Assembly (NCBI GenBank): GCA_902805475.1
Contig: CADCSX010000023.1
Span: forward strand, 310,001 to 374,000
From: Entonaema liquescens
Lineage: Eukaryota; Ascomycota; Sordariomycetes; Xylariales; Xylariaceae
Direction: 5' to 3'
DNA length: 64,000 bases
Part shown: in pieces, positions 21,815 to 34,402 of the stretch
Numbering within the stretch: position 1 is the stretch's first letter
Layout of the letters: each line of letters opens with the position of its first letter
The notes under the pieces: model-generated
What the model was told of the DNA's origin: nothing
Seen by the model: only the letters and a program-made list of their open reading frames with translations
Databases searched by the model: none
Translations under genes and position numbers: made by a program

Positions 21815-24800
21815 ATGCCCTGGCAACCTTTGCCCCGTATCGCCTTCGCCGTCGCGACCTATCCCTTCGAGACTAAGAACGAGAACGAACTTCCCTTAGA
21901 GATCGGCGATGATCTATATATTATCGAAGAGACTGCGGACGGCCAATGGCTGCGGGGGTATCTATTAGCGCCCCCTTCGCTTCTGGCCGGCTTGACGTCT
22001 GTCAGGGGCCAGCCTCTCGAAGCTCGTGTCTTTTCCGGTATTTTCCCGCGTACGTGTGTTGAGATACGCGAGGTATTGGACAACGGAGACGAGAATTCAG
22101 ACAACAGCAGCAATTACCAGGGGGACGATGATGCGCCGCCTATCGGGAGCGACTCTGGCAAGAGTGGGGTGGCCTCGAGCATGAGGAAGTCCTACTTCAG
22201 AGATCTAGAGAACGGAAGTAGGCTGCATAGACCTAATGGTACTATATTAGGTGGTGTAATCGGCCGTGCTCCCGAGCTGAGAATACGCGAGCCTGGTGCA
22301 CCTAGGCCCGCTGCGCCGGTACCAATGCTCAGGTTGGGAGACGAGACGCCTACTTCTACTATGGAACCTTTGGTAGATGAGATCGCGTCATGCCTGCGCG
22401 AATGGCACTCGACTAATTTCCACGAGCTGTTGCTTACAAGGCAGTATACTAAGCTTGATAAAGTGTCGCAGCTAATACAAGCCCTGGACTTATCGAGGAG
22501 ACAATTTCTACATAACCTTCTTACAACTCGCGAGTACAATGCGTTGCGAGAAAAAACAGTCTGGGATCTGGTCAGAGGGAATAAATTATGCGGAGGAGAG
22601 GTCATTGTGCGGGATCCTAACGAAAGAGGAAGAGTCCTAACTGGTGACGATTCGGTTGTGGAGATCACCAAGTTACAGTCGGTCATGAGTTTGCTAGACG
22701 AACCGCCGCAGCCGCAAGTCGAAATGTCCGCATTACACCATCTGATGGTTGATATCAGGAGTTTTGCCGGATCTTCCAACGAGCCGACAACATTGGTACT
22801 GTACCTCGTTAGTAAATCTATCGGAGGAACCCTGACAAGGCTCTCGGAAAGCTACATAATCGAGGTGCCATCGGGTGGCACAATGGGTTATTTGACCAGA
22901 AATCCGCAGATGCGGACCTTATTTACTGATTTGACTTCCGCTGATATCGGCGATGGACCATCTGCCGACTCGGAATTGTACCTAATTGTGAAAGTACGCT
23001 CCCCACAACAGGTGATATCGAATAAGCCTGTTTCGAGGTCAGGTTCGTTCGGTCAACCGAATACGCCGTTTTCGACTAGCAAACCATCTTCCTCTGGCGG
23101 TGGTAAGCCTTCCAGGAGAAGTTTGATGTGGGGAACTACAAGATCTGCATTCTCTAGAGGTGGAACAAAACTGGACGCCTTATCCGAACAGCCGGAGGAT
23201 CGGCCTCAAACGAGCAATCTCGAGAGTAGAGATGGCACGATGCCTCCGAGTACTGCCGGTTCAAGGGCGGGACGTCAATCCATAGACGGACCGCTACCGA
23301 CGCAGATGCTAGCGGAGAGAATGGTGGGCATGGGAGTGCTCAGTCTCAACCCGATCATGAAACAGGACGAAGAGTCGGAGCATGTGGTTACGGTTTGGTC
23401 GCCGTCCGCGAAGTTCACTACTGAGAAGTATGACAGCGCTGAAGGATGGGACGGGCTGGTTCGTGACCTCCTAGAAAGTAAATCAGGCCACTACGAAAAG
23501 TCCAGGAGAGCGGAGCGATTGCAAATTCACCTCAAGTCCTTCAACAGCCCCGACGCCGATGGTCTTATCAAAGCAACTCCTACTTTACTTGCCGGCATTA
23601 GCAAAACTAGCAAGATGGGATTCTCCGGCGCCCCGACAAAACCTCGGTCCGACATTTACGTTACCGTCACGGAAGCTCTCCTAGCCCGTCAAAATCTAAT
23701 CTCGCGTTTCGGAGCAAGTGCGACGAATATATCCAGCAATGTGCACGGCGGCAACCTTATAGTTTCTCTAGAAGTCCGTCGACAGTCAGGAGAACGGATT
23801 GAAGATTGTATATACGCCTCTTCGAATTCGGAGGCATTAACTACCTGGCGTTCATTTGCTGTAGAGCGTGGCGAACACTGGGATCAAACTCTTCGACTCT
23901 CACTCCTGCCTGCTGATGTCAGTACGTCAAATGTCGTGTTCACCGTTTCCGACTTGCCTAACACGCCCTTTGCAATTGCGTACATGCCTCTATGGGATCA
24001 ACAAGCCTTCCTGGGCGACGGTCCGCATTCCCTACTCCTCTATAAGCTAGACGAGTACACGCAAACTGCACAAGCCGGGCCAACAGGTAGGGGCGGGTAT
24101 CTATCTCTTCCCTGGAGTGCTCGCAGTGACCCGAGCGAGGTTACCGGCCCACTTGCAACTCTCCGAGTTGAGACCTACCTCTGTAGTACCAGATTCTCGC
24201 AGGATCGAATAGTCCTTGGCCTATTGAAATGGAAAGAGGGTCCTAGAGACGAAATTCCGTCCTTGTTGAAGCAGCTCGTATTTGTGCCTGAGATTGAGGT
24301 TGTTAAGTTGCTGAGCGATGTCCTAGATGCTCTCTTCGGCATTCTGGTTGAGTATCAAGGGAACGACGAGTACGAAGACCTCGTCTTCACAGCTCTCGTC
24401 CGAGTTTTGGGTATAGTCCACGATCGTCGGTTTAACTTGGGCCCTCTAGTGGATCATTATGCCGAAACCAAGTTTAACTACCCTTTTGCTACGCCGTGTC
24501 TCGTTAGGTCCTTCACGCGGCTGCTCACAAAACCAACAGAGTCGGAGACTGCTCGGAAATTAAGAGCTACGCTCAAGGTTGTACGCCATATCCTGAAATT
24601 CATCACGCATGCGAGAGGTCAGCAGAAGGTCAAGGAAGCTGGCATTGGCATTACGGGTAGCACGGCTGGCTTTACCCGACATTTGCAGAGCATATTCAAG
24701 GCTCTTGATTCAATGATGCGAAGCACCGCGCCAGTTTTAGTCGGAAGCCAGACATTAGCTGTACAACATTTTCACACCTGGCTACCTGAACTAACAGGAT

Positions 24801-27800
24801 TACTTACCACCGAGGAAATCCTCCACATAGCCATTGACTTCATGGATTCATGTGCCCTGGTCAAGGGTAAGCTAGTGCTCTATAAGCTAGTCTTGATTAT
24901 CAACTACTCCAAGTTAGACCTGTTTTCTGGTCCGGAACAACGATCAGCTCTCTGCGCCAACACGGTGAGATGGATTGCACCGCACTGGGGTCGGACGGAC
25001 GACGTGACAGAGCAATGGAAGGAACAAGTTCGCCTTTGTTGCTCGGTTTTGGCTAGCCAGGTCGATCATCTTAATTCCGAGATTCCTGACTACATACCGA
25101 AAATTATTGGCTCTTATTTATCTATCCAAGCTACCGAGCTGAAGCCCAAGAACAAATTTTCGCTTTTATTCCCAACAACATACCCCTTTCCAACTAAGCA
25201 ACTACCCGGAGATGCCGTTCAGTTCGATGAAGCCCTGATCGAATTGTCAGCAATATTGTCAGCCCTTTCGAACTCGCCTAACGGAATGCAGCTTGAATTA
25301 GCCGCGGAAGACCTCACGAGCCTCTTGAAGAATACACTCCACGTGCATACAAGTATTTTGCAGGGGGAAGCTTTCCCGTCGAGTTGGCTTAGCGTGTACA
25401 TATATCATCATAAGTCAACCATGAGAACGCTACAATATCTTGCAAGCATTCTCCTGGAGTCCTTTCTACCTCACCCTGACGAGGCCGAAGACTTCGATAC
25501 GGAGCTGTGGCGGATGTTCTTTTCTACACTGCTAAAACTTGTCGGCAGCGGACACTTGGCACTCGAGACCTTCTCGGAGCAGAAGCGAAGGGCGGTTTGG
25601 AAAATTGCCGGTGACGTTAGGGAACACGGTGCCGAGTTGTTAAGGCGTACCTGGGAAGCCATTGGTTGGGAGACGAGCCCCGACGAGAGATCCCGGTACG
25701 GCTTAACCAAAATGGGTGGATACCAGGTTCAATACGTCCCTACACTGGTTGGTCCCATCGTTGAGCTCTGTCTCAGTGTTCACGAAGGATTAAGGAGAAT
25801 GGCTGTCGAAGTTCTTCAAACTATGATCGTCAGTGAATGGACGCTAAGTGAGGATCTTTCCGTCATCCAGACAGAGATGATCGACTGTCTGGATGGATTC
25901 TTCAAAGACAAGACCATGACTGAGAGTATCTTGCAAAAGCTCTTCATTAGTGAACTCCTTGACCGATTCGAACCGCTGGCGCTGGTTGGAGGCGATCCGT
26001 TATACTCTGCTCTCAGAAGTCTGATTGAGACGATAGCTGAGTTCCTAGACCTTCTTGTCGCCGTTCATAGTGGTGATATTACGAGCGAAGCTTCCCACCT
26101 GATCAACCGTCTTCAACTCATGGAGTTTCTCAGAGATATGCAGAAAGAGGAGATATTTATCCGATATGTCCATCAACTGGCAACTTTACAATTCGATGCT
26201 AAAAACCATACCGAGGCCGGATTGGCACTTCGCCTGCATGCTGAGTTATATGATTGGGACCCTTCAAGGTTAACGCCGGCCTTACAAGACCCAGATCTTC
26301 CGGAGCAGTCGCATTTTGAACGGAAGGAAAGAATCTACTTCGATATGATCAAACACTTCGAAGATGGGGAAGCTTGGAGTAGTGCACTCGCAGCCTATAA
26401 AGAACTTCAGGCCCAGTACGAGAGCAATGTTTTCGACTTCGCTAAGCTTGCTAGAACCGAAAGAGCTATTGCAACTATTTATGAAAAATTGGCGAAAGGC
26501 GACAAACTGGTGCCGAAGTACTTCAAGGTTATATATAAAGGTCTCGGATTTCCTTTGAACCTGCGCGATAAGGCGTTTGTATATGAGGGATCTCCCACGG
26601 AGCGGACATCAGCTTTCACAGACCGTATGCAGGAACAGTATCCGGCTGCCCAGATCCTCACGTCTAGCGATGTCGATAGTGAAGTCGAAGGGCAATACCT
26701 GGTCATCTCTGCACTTAGCCCTCATCGCGATCTAAGCCATCAGGTGTTCCAGCGTGCTAGAGTCCCACAACCTATTCGCGATTATCTCCTCTCAGCTCAC
26801 GCGCAGATGTTCTCGGTATCATCTAAGCGCAGTACTAATGGACCCGTCGACTCTCATTATGCCGAAAAGACGGTCTACACCACAGCCGAGCCTTTCCCTA
26901 CTATATTACGGCGAAGTGAGATTGTGGATATTCACACTATACGATTAGGCGCCAAGGAAACAGCCCTTGAACGAATCGTGCGAAAGACGCAAGAGATGAC
27001 AGCTGTAGAGAAGAAGTTAGCCGAAGAGGACGACGAAGAAGTTGCTCAGTTAATGGTAGACGCTATCAGTATCTCCGTCAATCCCGACTCGGAAAGTAGT
27101 GTTGCCTGTTACCGCCAGCTTCTCCCTATCCCGCAGTCTGAGGATGACGAAGAACCGGAGTTAGACCAACAAGAAAACGCGATCAAGATGGCGCTCGTAG
27201 ACCACGCGATCATGATCAAGAGATGCTTAGCTAGCTTTGCTCGCAGCTCAAACCCCGTCCTCCTGAAGGGGTACGAGGACTCATACAAGCGTAAGTTGTT
27301 GACCCTAAGATTTTTTGCCTTGACTAATATGATCCAGATTTCTTGACTACATTCGCACCGGAGATTGCGATCTTTGCACCTGCTCAACCGCCTCGTGACA
27401 ATACCTCGGCAGCAACGTCGCCCGGCTGGCAACGGTCATCTCCTGTTGCAGAGAACTCGTCTCCTGAAGCCAAAGCCGGCGTGTTGGGGACGAACGCTGC
27501 TGTAGTAGAAGAGGCAGCAGCAGCGCAGCCAATCTCTATGAAACAGCGTGGAACGAGACTGAGCTTCTTAGGCGGGAAAAGAAAAGAGCCTCAGCCGTCT
27601 CAGCAGTCTCAGCAGTCTCAACAGTCTCAACAGTCCCAACAGTCCAACGGCGACGCGTCGAGTCTGAAGCAAACCAAAGGCGACAGCGATTCCAACAGCC
27701 AAGTAAGCAGAGGAAGAGATAATTCGAATCGAAGGAGCATATTCCGCACCCAATCAAGCGACACTAATCTCAGCTCGAATCCGTATGCTCAGCCCTACCT

Positions 27801-28014
27801 TAATGGCGTTGTCGAGCCAACCACACCTGATTGGGCGGTCGACCGGTCACGCAAGAGCAAGGAGATAGTAGACGTCTACGAGAGGGACTTTGACAGGCCT
27901 AACGATGGCGGCATAGGGTTTAATTCAGTCAAGAAAAGACTAAGCATGTTGAAGCTGGGAAAGAAACCGAGCAAACCCAATGGTTTCTTCATGGGTGGGG
28001 TAAGTGAGGAATAA
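21815..28014 (+). CDS. dck1: DOCK-family (Dck1-like) guanine-nucleotide exchange factor
   Basis: Predicted activator of a Rac/Rho5-type GTPase at the plasma membrane; in yeast Dck1 works with Lmo1. Two exons, 21815-27290 and 27338-28014, give 2050 residues, normal for the family. Order: SH3-like domain near residues 8-95 (FAVATYPFETKNENELPLEI, GIFPRTCVEI); a DHR-1/C2 lipid-binding domain near 605-745 (YVTVTEALLARQ through FTVSDLPNTPF); long helical repeats; a DHR-2 catalytic domain near 1440-1830 (ALRLHAELYDWD, FKVIYKGLGFP, RRSEIVDIHTIRLG); and a disordered Ser/Gln-rich tail with an (SQQ)n run and a basic LKLGKKPSK end. ATG at 21815 (MPWQPLPRIAFAV) is the natural start; the frame is open 18 bases further upstream but without ATG. 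A GTAAGT after codon GGG near the end could splice to another short exon, so the last five residues are uncertain. Confidence 0.93.
27599..27645 (+). repeat. Coding CAGTCTCAG-type tandem repeat (poly Ser-Gln-Gln)
   Basis: Five or six 9-base units encode a SQQSQQSQQ run in the disordered tail of the DOCK protein. Confidence 0.85.
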
Positions 28015-29802
28015 TACTAGACATATCCAAAGATGCTGGTTTGTTATGCTGGAAACACACAATAACAGTGGGCACTGTACGTGAAGGGATACCAAATTTG
28101 ACGGAGCAGGATAATGAAAAGCTTGAGGAACAAACCTGGCGTTCTGGACTATCATCTTGACGAGGCGAAGTGGCGCCGGAACTCGACTACTGTATCGAAT
28201 GCCATTTATCCGCTGCTGGCGGATTGTTTACTTTGGTATCGTTTCCCTTGATTTTTTTTTTTCTTTTTCGATAACGGTTATCCACGAAGATTCTGTCTCT
28301 TCTCGATACACGGAAGAGTTAGTAGAGCTACACATTTTTGCAATGAGACCTTGATTCCATAGTCAAGGAGTGTCCACCGCTGGATAGTCGGCGTCGCGAT
28401 TCATCGTGGGGGCATTTGTTTCCCTATGTTCGGAAATAATTATATGTATACCTATCTAAACCTAATCATAAAAGACTTGGAACGTTAAGCATGCATTCCG
28501 AATTGTTTCTCTATGTTATAGCGTATTGAGTCGCTCATACCTTGGGTGAAGTATCGACTTCTTAGATAAAGTCGATTCCGATTTTGATCTACAAAACGTA
28601 AAGTATAACCAACGAATTAAGAGATAATCGACAGCGATCTACATGTCCTTTCGCAGAAACAGCGCGAAAAAAAAAAACTCGATGGTACCGGCCGGATAAA
28701 TACGAGAAATATTAAATTATGAAATATATAGACCGAGGGGCTCACGGTTTTTCCGGAGTTACTTTCGTGATGATTGAATCATACCATTAACCTTACGCGA
28801 GGTAAAGATCGGTCGGGCCATGTCCAGAATTAACAGTAAAGTATCGACTACGACGCTTGCTCCTCCACCGGAGTGCGTGTCGGCTATCAATTAAATGTGA
28901 TTTCCTCTGGCATCGTAATTTGTTTGTCAAATACACACGTGTCGGGTCTGGTCTCGCTTCGGTAGATCAGTGCCACCATACGATGTGGGAAGCTTGTTTC
29001 ACGGAAACGTTTCTCTATAAAAGCTGTAGCACTATTGTCGGTATCCCTACGAAATCCCTTATTTCGAGTAAGCTTTTTGTTCCTGTCGATCTTACTTCGA
29101 TCGCTTGATAATTCTTTAGTCCTGTTTTCTTACGGGTCAAGATGTAACGCTTAGAAGAAATGAGTCAAGTCTTTATAAAAGAATATATGGTTTCGACGTT
29201 GCTATCCTAATTCGGTGGGAGGTTACATCGATGGATAATACGATTGGCGCGTTACGGCCGGGGTGAGATACCTGATCAGAGGGGTCTCGGACGTACAGCG
29301 AGGGCTTGCGAGGCAGTTGGCTGAACCCAACGCGTCGATCCTAGCTGGCTCTGCCGAATCACCGTTTCGAATTGAACATCTTCCGGCTTGGCAGGGTTTG
29401 GGGGCGATAATCTCTCGCTGAACAACACTACCGAATTACACAGGCAAGATAGGATGAATATTTTGGAGAAAATGGATGTGGTACACTTGGCCAAAGCTAT
29501 TCATTCTAGTAACAACATGTCGTTGGCCTCTTCTGTTTCTGCGTTCTCTTCTTCTTGTTTATCCACGTGGTATCCTCCCCCTTGATTGCTTTATCCTGCC
29601 TTTCTTTAACTGAAACAAACCTGCTCATCTAACCTGTCGGACGGCTAGGTTCATATATTACTTACGTCTCACTTGTCATATCGGCATCGAGACGCGCGGC
29701 GACAAACCACGACTCAGCGAGCTCCGGTTGAAGAGCTCCTGAGCATATCCCGACCAATATGCTTAACAGAGTCTCTATGGTGCGGAGATAGTTACGTTGA
29801 CC
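28015..29802. other. Intergenic, nothing recognised
   Basis: 1.8 kb between two + strand genes. Small ORFs have no protein-like features. It contains the 3' UTR of the DOCK gene and the promoter of the glycosyltransferase gene. Confidence 0.5.
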
Positions 29803-31392
29803 ATGATGCGAACGGTGTCAAACAGAGCTTTGCCACTTGCTGCTCGCTATGTCTCTGTCCTGTTAGCCGCCTTTCTCGTGTACTACATCATCCGCGAGCC
29901 TTTAAATATAGCTCTCAGCAATATATCACTTTTAAGACAGGGTAATCCCAGTACTGCCGGGCACGAGGGCGACCAAGAAGGCCTTCCCGTTATCGGTGGT
30001 AATGAAGGTACCAATGAAGAAGAATCAGCCAACAAGGACCCTGTAGGTGCGGCTCAAGCTATTCAGGAAAAGAACGTACAGAAGCCAATGAGCGAGGGAG
30101 AGGACGTTGTAAAATACGTCAAGAAGTATAAACCGGATTCCATACCGTTCACACCTATTGGGGACCACTTCCCGTGGCTCACGCATTCGGAATCCCCGCC
30201 GCCAGTTCGTGAAAACAACCTACCTCCACACCCACACGTCGAAGAAGCAACGCCGTTATTCATCGGGTTCACACGTAATTGGCCGTTGTTATTACAATGC
30301 GTGAGCAGCTATATCGCGGCAGGATGGCCGCCGGAGGATATCTACGTGGTTGAGAATACGGGCACATTCCACGCGAACCAGCACCAGGAGCTGGAGCTTC
30401 AGAACCCATTCTTCCTCAACCACACGGCGCTAGGGATCCTCGGCGTGAAAGTCCTCGAGACGCCCACTCTGCTCAGCTTCGCGCAGCTGCAGAACTTCTT
30501 CCTGCACACGGCGCTGGAACGCGAGTGGCCGTTCTTCTGGTGGAGCCACATGGACGTGCTGGTGCTGAGCGACGAGGACGTCAAGAAGAACGACCGCGAC
30601 CACGACTGGGACCACGACCCGTACGCCACCATCTACGAGCGCTGCGTCGGCCTGCTGCGCTACCTCAACGGCCCGGACATGCCGCCGTGGGCCACCCACT
30701 TCTTCGCGTACGACCACCTCGCGCTCGTCAACCGCGATGCGTACCTCGAGGCCGGCGCCTGGGACACGCATATCCCCTACTACGCTGCCGACTGCGACAT
30801 GTACCTGCGCCTGCACTGGGAGGGCTACTGGCAGCCGCAGAGCGAGGCGGGCCTCGTGTTCGACGTCTCGGCCGTGCTCGACGACATCCTGGCGCTGTTC
30901 CGCGTCCCGGGCGCGCACGCCACGTTCAAGGGAGACCCCGTGTACGCAGCCGGCGGCGGTACCTCGGAGTCGGAGAAGGCGCACCGGGAGGCGCAGCTGA
31001 AGCGCGAGCAGGACATGTGGCCGTGGGTGGACAAGCAGGGCGAGACGTTTGCGCACCTGGTCGAGGTGGCGAAGCGCATGCAGGATGCCAAGTGGGAGGA
31101 CGAGGGGGTGCGGCGCAACGACTGGCAGACGAGGCAGACGGGCGGGCAGGCGGACGCGTTCTACCGCGACCCGGAGGGGTTCGAGGCGGGTCTGCAGATC
31201 CTGGTGGACGCGGGGCGGCGGGTGTTCGCGGATAAATGGGGGCATCGTGGGTGCGATTTGTTGGCGATGGGGATCGAGGGGAAGGACGAGTGGCGGCTAG
31301 AGAGAGACTGGGATATCGAGGAGAGTTCTGGCAGCGAGGGGGGGAATTGGGGGAAGGATTGGATGATGGGGAGTGAGGATAAGAAGCCGTGA
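29803..31392 (+). CDS. Type II membrane glycosyltransferase-like protein
   Basis: Intronless, 529 residues. A short cytosolic start (MMRTVSNRALPLAAR) precedes one membrane anchor at about 16-32 (YVSVLLAAFLVYYII), giving a Golgi type II layout. The lumenal domain begins with TPLFIGFTRNWPLLLQCVSS and IYVVENTGTF, like the start of a GT-A fold, then WPFFWWSHMDVLVLSDEDV and YYAADCDMYLRLHWEG, which supply candidate Asp residues for metal and nucleotide-sugar binding. Donor and acceptor are unknown and I cannot name the CAZy family. Start taken at the first of two adjacent ATG codons. Base composition is odd: from about 30400 to 31300 the gene becomes strongly GC-rich, which creates long antisense open frames that are not genes. 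Confidence 0.78.
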   Translation: MMRTVSNRALPLAARYVSVLLAAFLVYYIIREPLNIALSNISLLRQGNPSTAGHEGDQEGLPVIGGNEGTNEEESANKDPVGAAQAIQEKNVQKPMSEGEDVVKYVKKYKPDSIPFTPIGDHFPWLTHSESPPPVRENNLPPHPHVEEATPLFIGFTRNWPLLLQCVSSYIAAGWPPEDIYVVENTGTFHANQHQELELQNPFFLNHTALGILGVKVLETPTLLSFAQLQNFFLHTALEREWPFFWWSHMDVLVLSDEDVKKNDRDHDWDHDPYATIYERCVGLLRYLNGPDMPPWATHFFAYDHLALVNRDAYLEAGAWDTHIPYYAADCDMYLRLHWEGYWQPQSEAGLVFDVSAVLDDILALFRVPGAHATFKGDPVYAAGGGTSESEKAHREAQLKREQDMWPWVDKQGETFAHLVEVAKRMQDAKWEDEGVRRNDWQTRQTGGQADAFYRDPEGFEAGLQILVDAGRRVFADKWGHRGCDLLAMGIEGKDEWRLERDWDIEESSGSEGGNWGKDWMMGSEDKKP

Positions 31393-32050
31393 AAAGGGGG
31401 GATGGATGGATAAAAAGGGGTAAGAGACTATGTAGAGGTTTCTTTACTTTGGGAAATATTGTTATGGTATAGGATTACGTGGTATATTATTAGGCGTTCA
31501 GAGACAGATGGGATTGGATAGGTGTAGCATGTTGAAGCATCATCATATTATGGTGGTTATATATTTAAAGCACCTGATCATACATATACATACAAGGTTA
31601 AATATATTGGTATAATAGAACCTGCAAAGTAATATTATTGAATAAACGTTTACAAGCAGCTAGTATGCTGTTTCTAGGCATGCATTTCGAACTATTTCTT
31701 ATGTCCTGCCCCTATATTGATCGGTGATGCCGGCATTCAAGGTCGTAGCCACTCAAGCGAGACTCCTTTATATTTATAAATAAATTTCATAATGTCAGTA
31801 TCAAGTACTTTAGATTTATGAAGGATGGATTCAGGAATAATTTAAGATTATATTTCCTAAGTGATTCGAAATATAAACTGTAAAATACCGGTAAGTTATA
31901 GCTACAGATAGATGTCTCACTAGGATTTCCAGATTAATGCCCTCCTAAACTCTCCCTATATAAGCAAGATTATCCAGCTTCCGGGGCTTGCGCCCAAAGT
32001 CTAGGTCTAAGTCTAGATGAAAAGTACCTAAGTAATAAAGTGCAGTCCGC
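31393..32050. other. Convergent intergenic spacer, AT-moderate
   Basis: Lies between the glycosyltransferase gene (+) and the GMC oxidoreductase gene (-). No gene seen. Confidence 0.55.
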
Positions 32051-34059
32051 TTAGTTGCCATGACGGATATCATCAACAATCTTCTCAGCAAGCGCATCTA
32101 TTCCTCGATGGTTAGCGGCAGTACACAAACAGTATCGGATCGGGACTCTAAAAAGGGAAAATGGTCACGTACAGATTGTAGCCATGGGATGGCCCGGAGG
32201 CAAGATCGGCAAACTCGAAGCATCTACGACACGGAGACCAGTAACACCGCGGACCCTAGCATTGGCGTCGAGCACGGACATCTTGTCGCTAGCGGGACCC
32301 ATCTTGCAGGTACAGGCGGCGTGGAAGATCGTGGAGAAGTTCTCCTGGATGTAGCGCCAGATTTCCTCGTCGGTCGTGACGTTCTTGCCGGGGTAGTACT
32401 CCTCGCCGACTAGTACCGGGCGCATGGCCGGCGCTGTCCATACCTGGCGCGTGCGCTTGAAGGCCGCGATGGCTACTTCTTTGTCGGCTGGGTGGCTGAG
32501 CCAGTTGGGGTTGATGATGGGTAAGTCAGCTGTGTCGTTGGACCGGATCGTCACGTTGCCCCTTGACAGTGTGGCTACTAAGCCCGCAATCACGGTTGCG
32601 TACTGGAATCCATCGTTTGGCGCGACCAGTTGGAGGTTGCTTATGTTGCCGAAAAAGGCGCCGTCAGGGAGGTACTCAACTTCTGGCCAGTCTGATGCGA
32701 AGGATGAGTCTAGCACCGAAGCGGTGGCGTTGCTGATGAGGTTACGGGGGAGACACTCCCAACCTATTCAAGGATCAGTAATTAGAATTTAGCAATTGGT
32801 GTTGGAGTTTACATACCAAGATAGTCGACGCCGTTGCTTGTCATAGGTCCCTTGCCCTGTGCGTACTGCTTCTCGAATAAAGCCGCCTGCTCAGGGTCCC
32901 TGAAGGCAGCAGTGGTACGAACATTTACCCTGTATGAAGTTCCAATGAGAACGTGATCTCTCATGTTCTGTCCAACTCCAGGACTATCCTGAAGAACTTC
33001 AATGCCGTGCTTTTCTAGCGTGGTCTTCGGTCCAATACCAGATACCATCAGAAGCTGCGGGCTCTGGAAGGCTCCGGCCGAGATGATAACTTCCTTGCGA
33101 GCACGGATAGTGTATTGTAAGCCCAAAGTGTCTACTACTACGCCGGTGGCTCGCTTCTGTCCGTCGAAGACTACACGCTTAGCTAATGTCGAGATGAACG
33201 TGATGAGATTGGGATTATGTCCGCCAAGATGGGGACGTAAGAAAGCTGTCTCAGAAGACTCGCGTATGTTCTCCTCGCGCCGAATCGCAGCAAGCGCGAA
33301 GGAGGAGCCACCAGAAAGTTTACCACTCTCAAAACCGCGTTGCGGTTTGATACCGATAGCCTCTAATCCCTTGAGCGCCCACGTGCTAAACGGCTGTGCG
33401 TACTTGGGGTATATGACTGATACAGGACCCTTAGTACCGAGCTTGGACGGGTCATATTGGGGTGTTGAGTTGGCGAAGCGGTCATAGGTGCCTCCCACAG
33501 GAGGCGTAAACTTTTGACTTTTAGTAAAGTATGGAAAGAACTTGTCAAATGAGTAGGCTGGTGAGCCAGCTTCTTTAGCTAATTGGTCGTAAGATCCTTT
33601 TGTAGCGAGGTGGTAGGCCATGAAATTGCGGGCAGAACATCCACCTAGTGTTCGGCCTCTAGGATAGTGAGCGGTGATACCATTGAGAGCCTGCTGTGGT
33701 TCCGTAACAAAACCCCAGTCGATAGCAGGCTGCCAGTCATTGGTATCCTTGCCCACGAACCAACCCGCATCCGAGGGGATTTCGCTCAGATCGCCGTTTG
33801 TGAGCTCGTAGAAGCCACCAGCTTCTATCACACCTATAGTTAGGGATTTGTCTTCAGCAAGACGAGCTGCTACTGCGAGACCAGCCTGGCCTCCACCCAC
33901 AATGACATAGTCAAACTCGTAGTTTTGGCCAGGGATACCAAAATTTGCGCCGAGAAGACCAGTAATTGAGGAGTCCTCTGGTTGTGGTGTGGGAGCAGCT
34001 CTCACCGAAAGACCAGGCAATACAGCGGCTGCTAGAGCCGAGAGCCGGAGGGCGTGCAT
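32051..34059 (-). CDS. Secreted GMC-family FAD oxidoreductase
   Basis: Glucose-methanol-choline family flavoenzyme, like aryl-alcohol oxidase or glucose/choline dehydrogenases; exact substrate unknown. Exons 34059-32817, 32763-32173 and 32097-32051 close to 626 residues. A signal peptide is visible (MHALRLSALAAAVLPGLSVRA, cut before APTPQ). The FAD dinucleotide fold is YVIVGGGQAGLAVAARLAE (residues 51-69), with VIEAGG after it. GMC signature 1 is RGRTLGGCSARNFM, and the second signature region is VIISAGAFQSPQLLMVSGIG. The C-terminal active-site part has IFHAACTCKMG and LPPGHPMATI, containing the expected catalytic His residues. The last exon is only 47 bases and ends ALAEKIVDDIRHGN; it is needed to finish the fold. 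All key motifs look intact. Confidence 0.92.
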
Positions 34060-34375
34060 TATATCTTAGGAGAAAAGGGGAGAATGCGTGATAGCGAATC
34101 TAACACTAATTGACTCTGAAGGGCTGGAGTGGCTGGCTGAATGCAGTGAATTCTTTTGTTCTAAACGACGCCTATGTATTCCTCTTATATATTCGAGCTG
34201 AACGGGGTCACTACCGTATAACTTCGCGGCTTATATTCCGCCACTTTCCAATTTCTAGAAGCTGTGCCTCTCAGCAACAAAAAGCATGCTGCTGACATTA
34301 ACTCATACGAACCGTATAACGACTCATAGGAAAACTTGAACTGATATGTTTGCGTTATCAGCTGACATTATCTTG
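34060..34375. other. Promoter region of the GMC gene
   Basis: Holds the upstream region of the minus-strand GMC gene and the flank of the AT-rich palindrome. Nothing else seen. Confidence 0.5.
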
Positions 34376-34402
34376 GCCATACTTTTAGTCCTTATAGATA
34401 TA

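Noticed and set aside
30430..31245. 271-residue minus-strand ORF and 236-residue + strand ORF over the glycosyltransferase gene
   Set aside because: Shadow frames caused by very high GC; Arg/Val/Gly-rich with no protein-like order.
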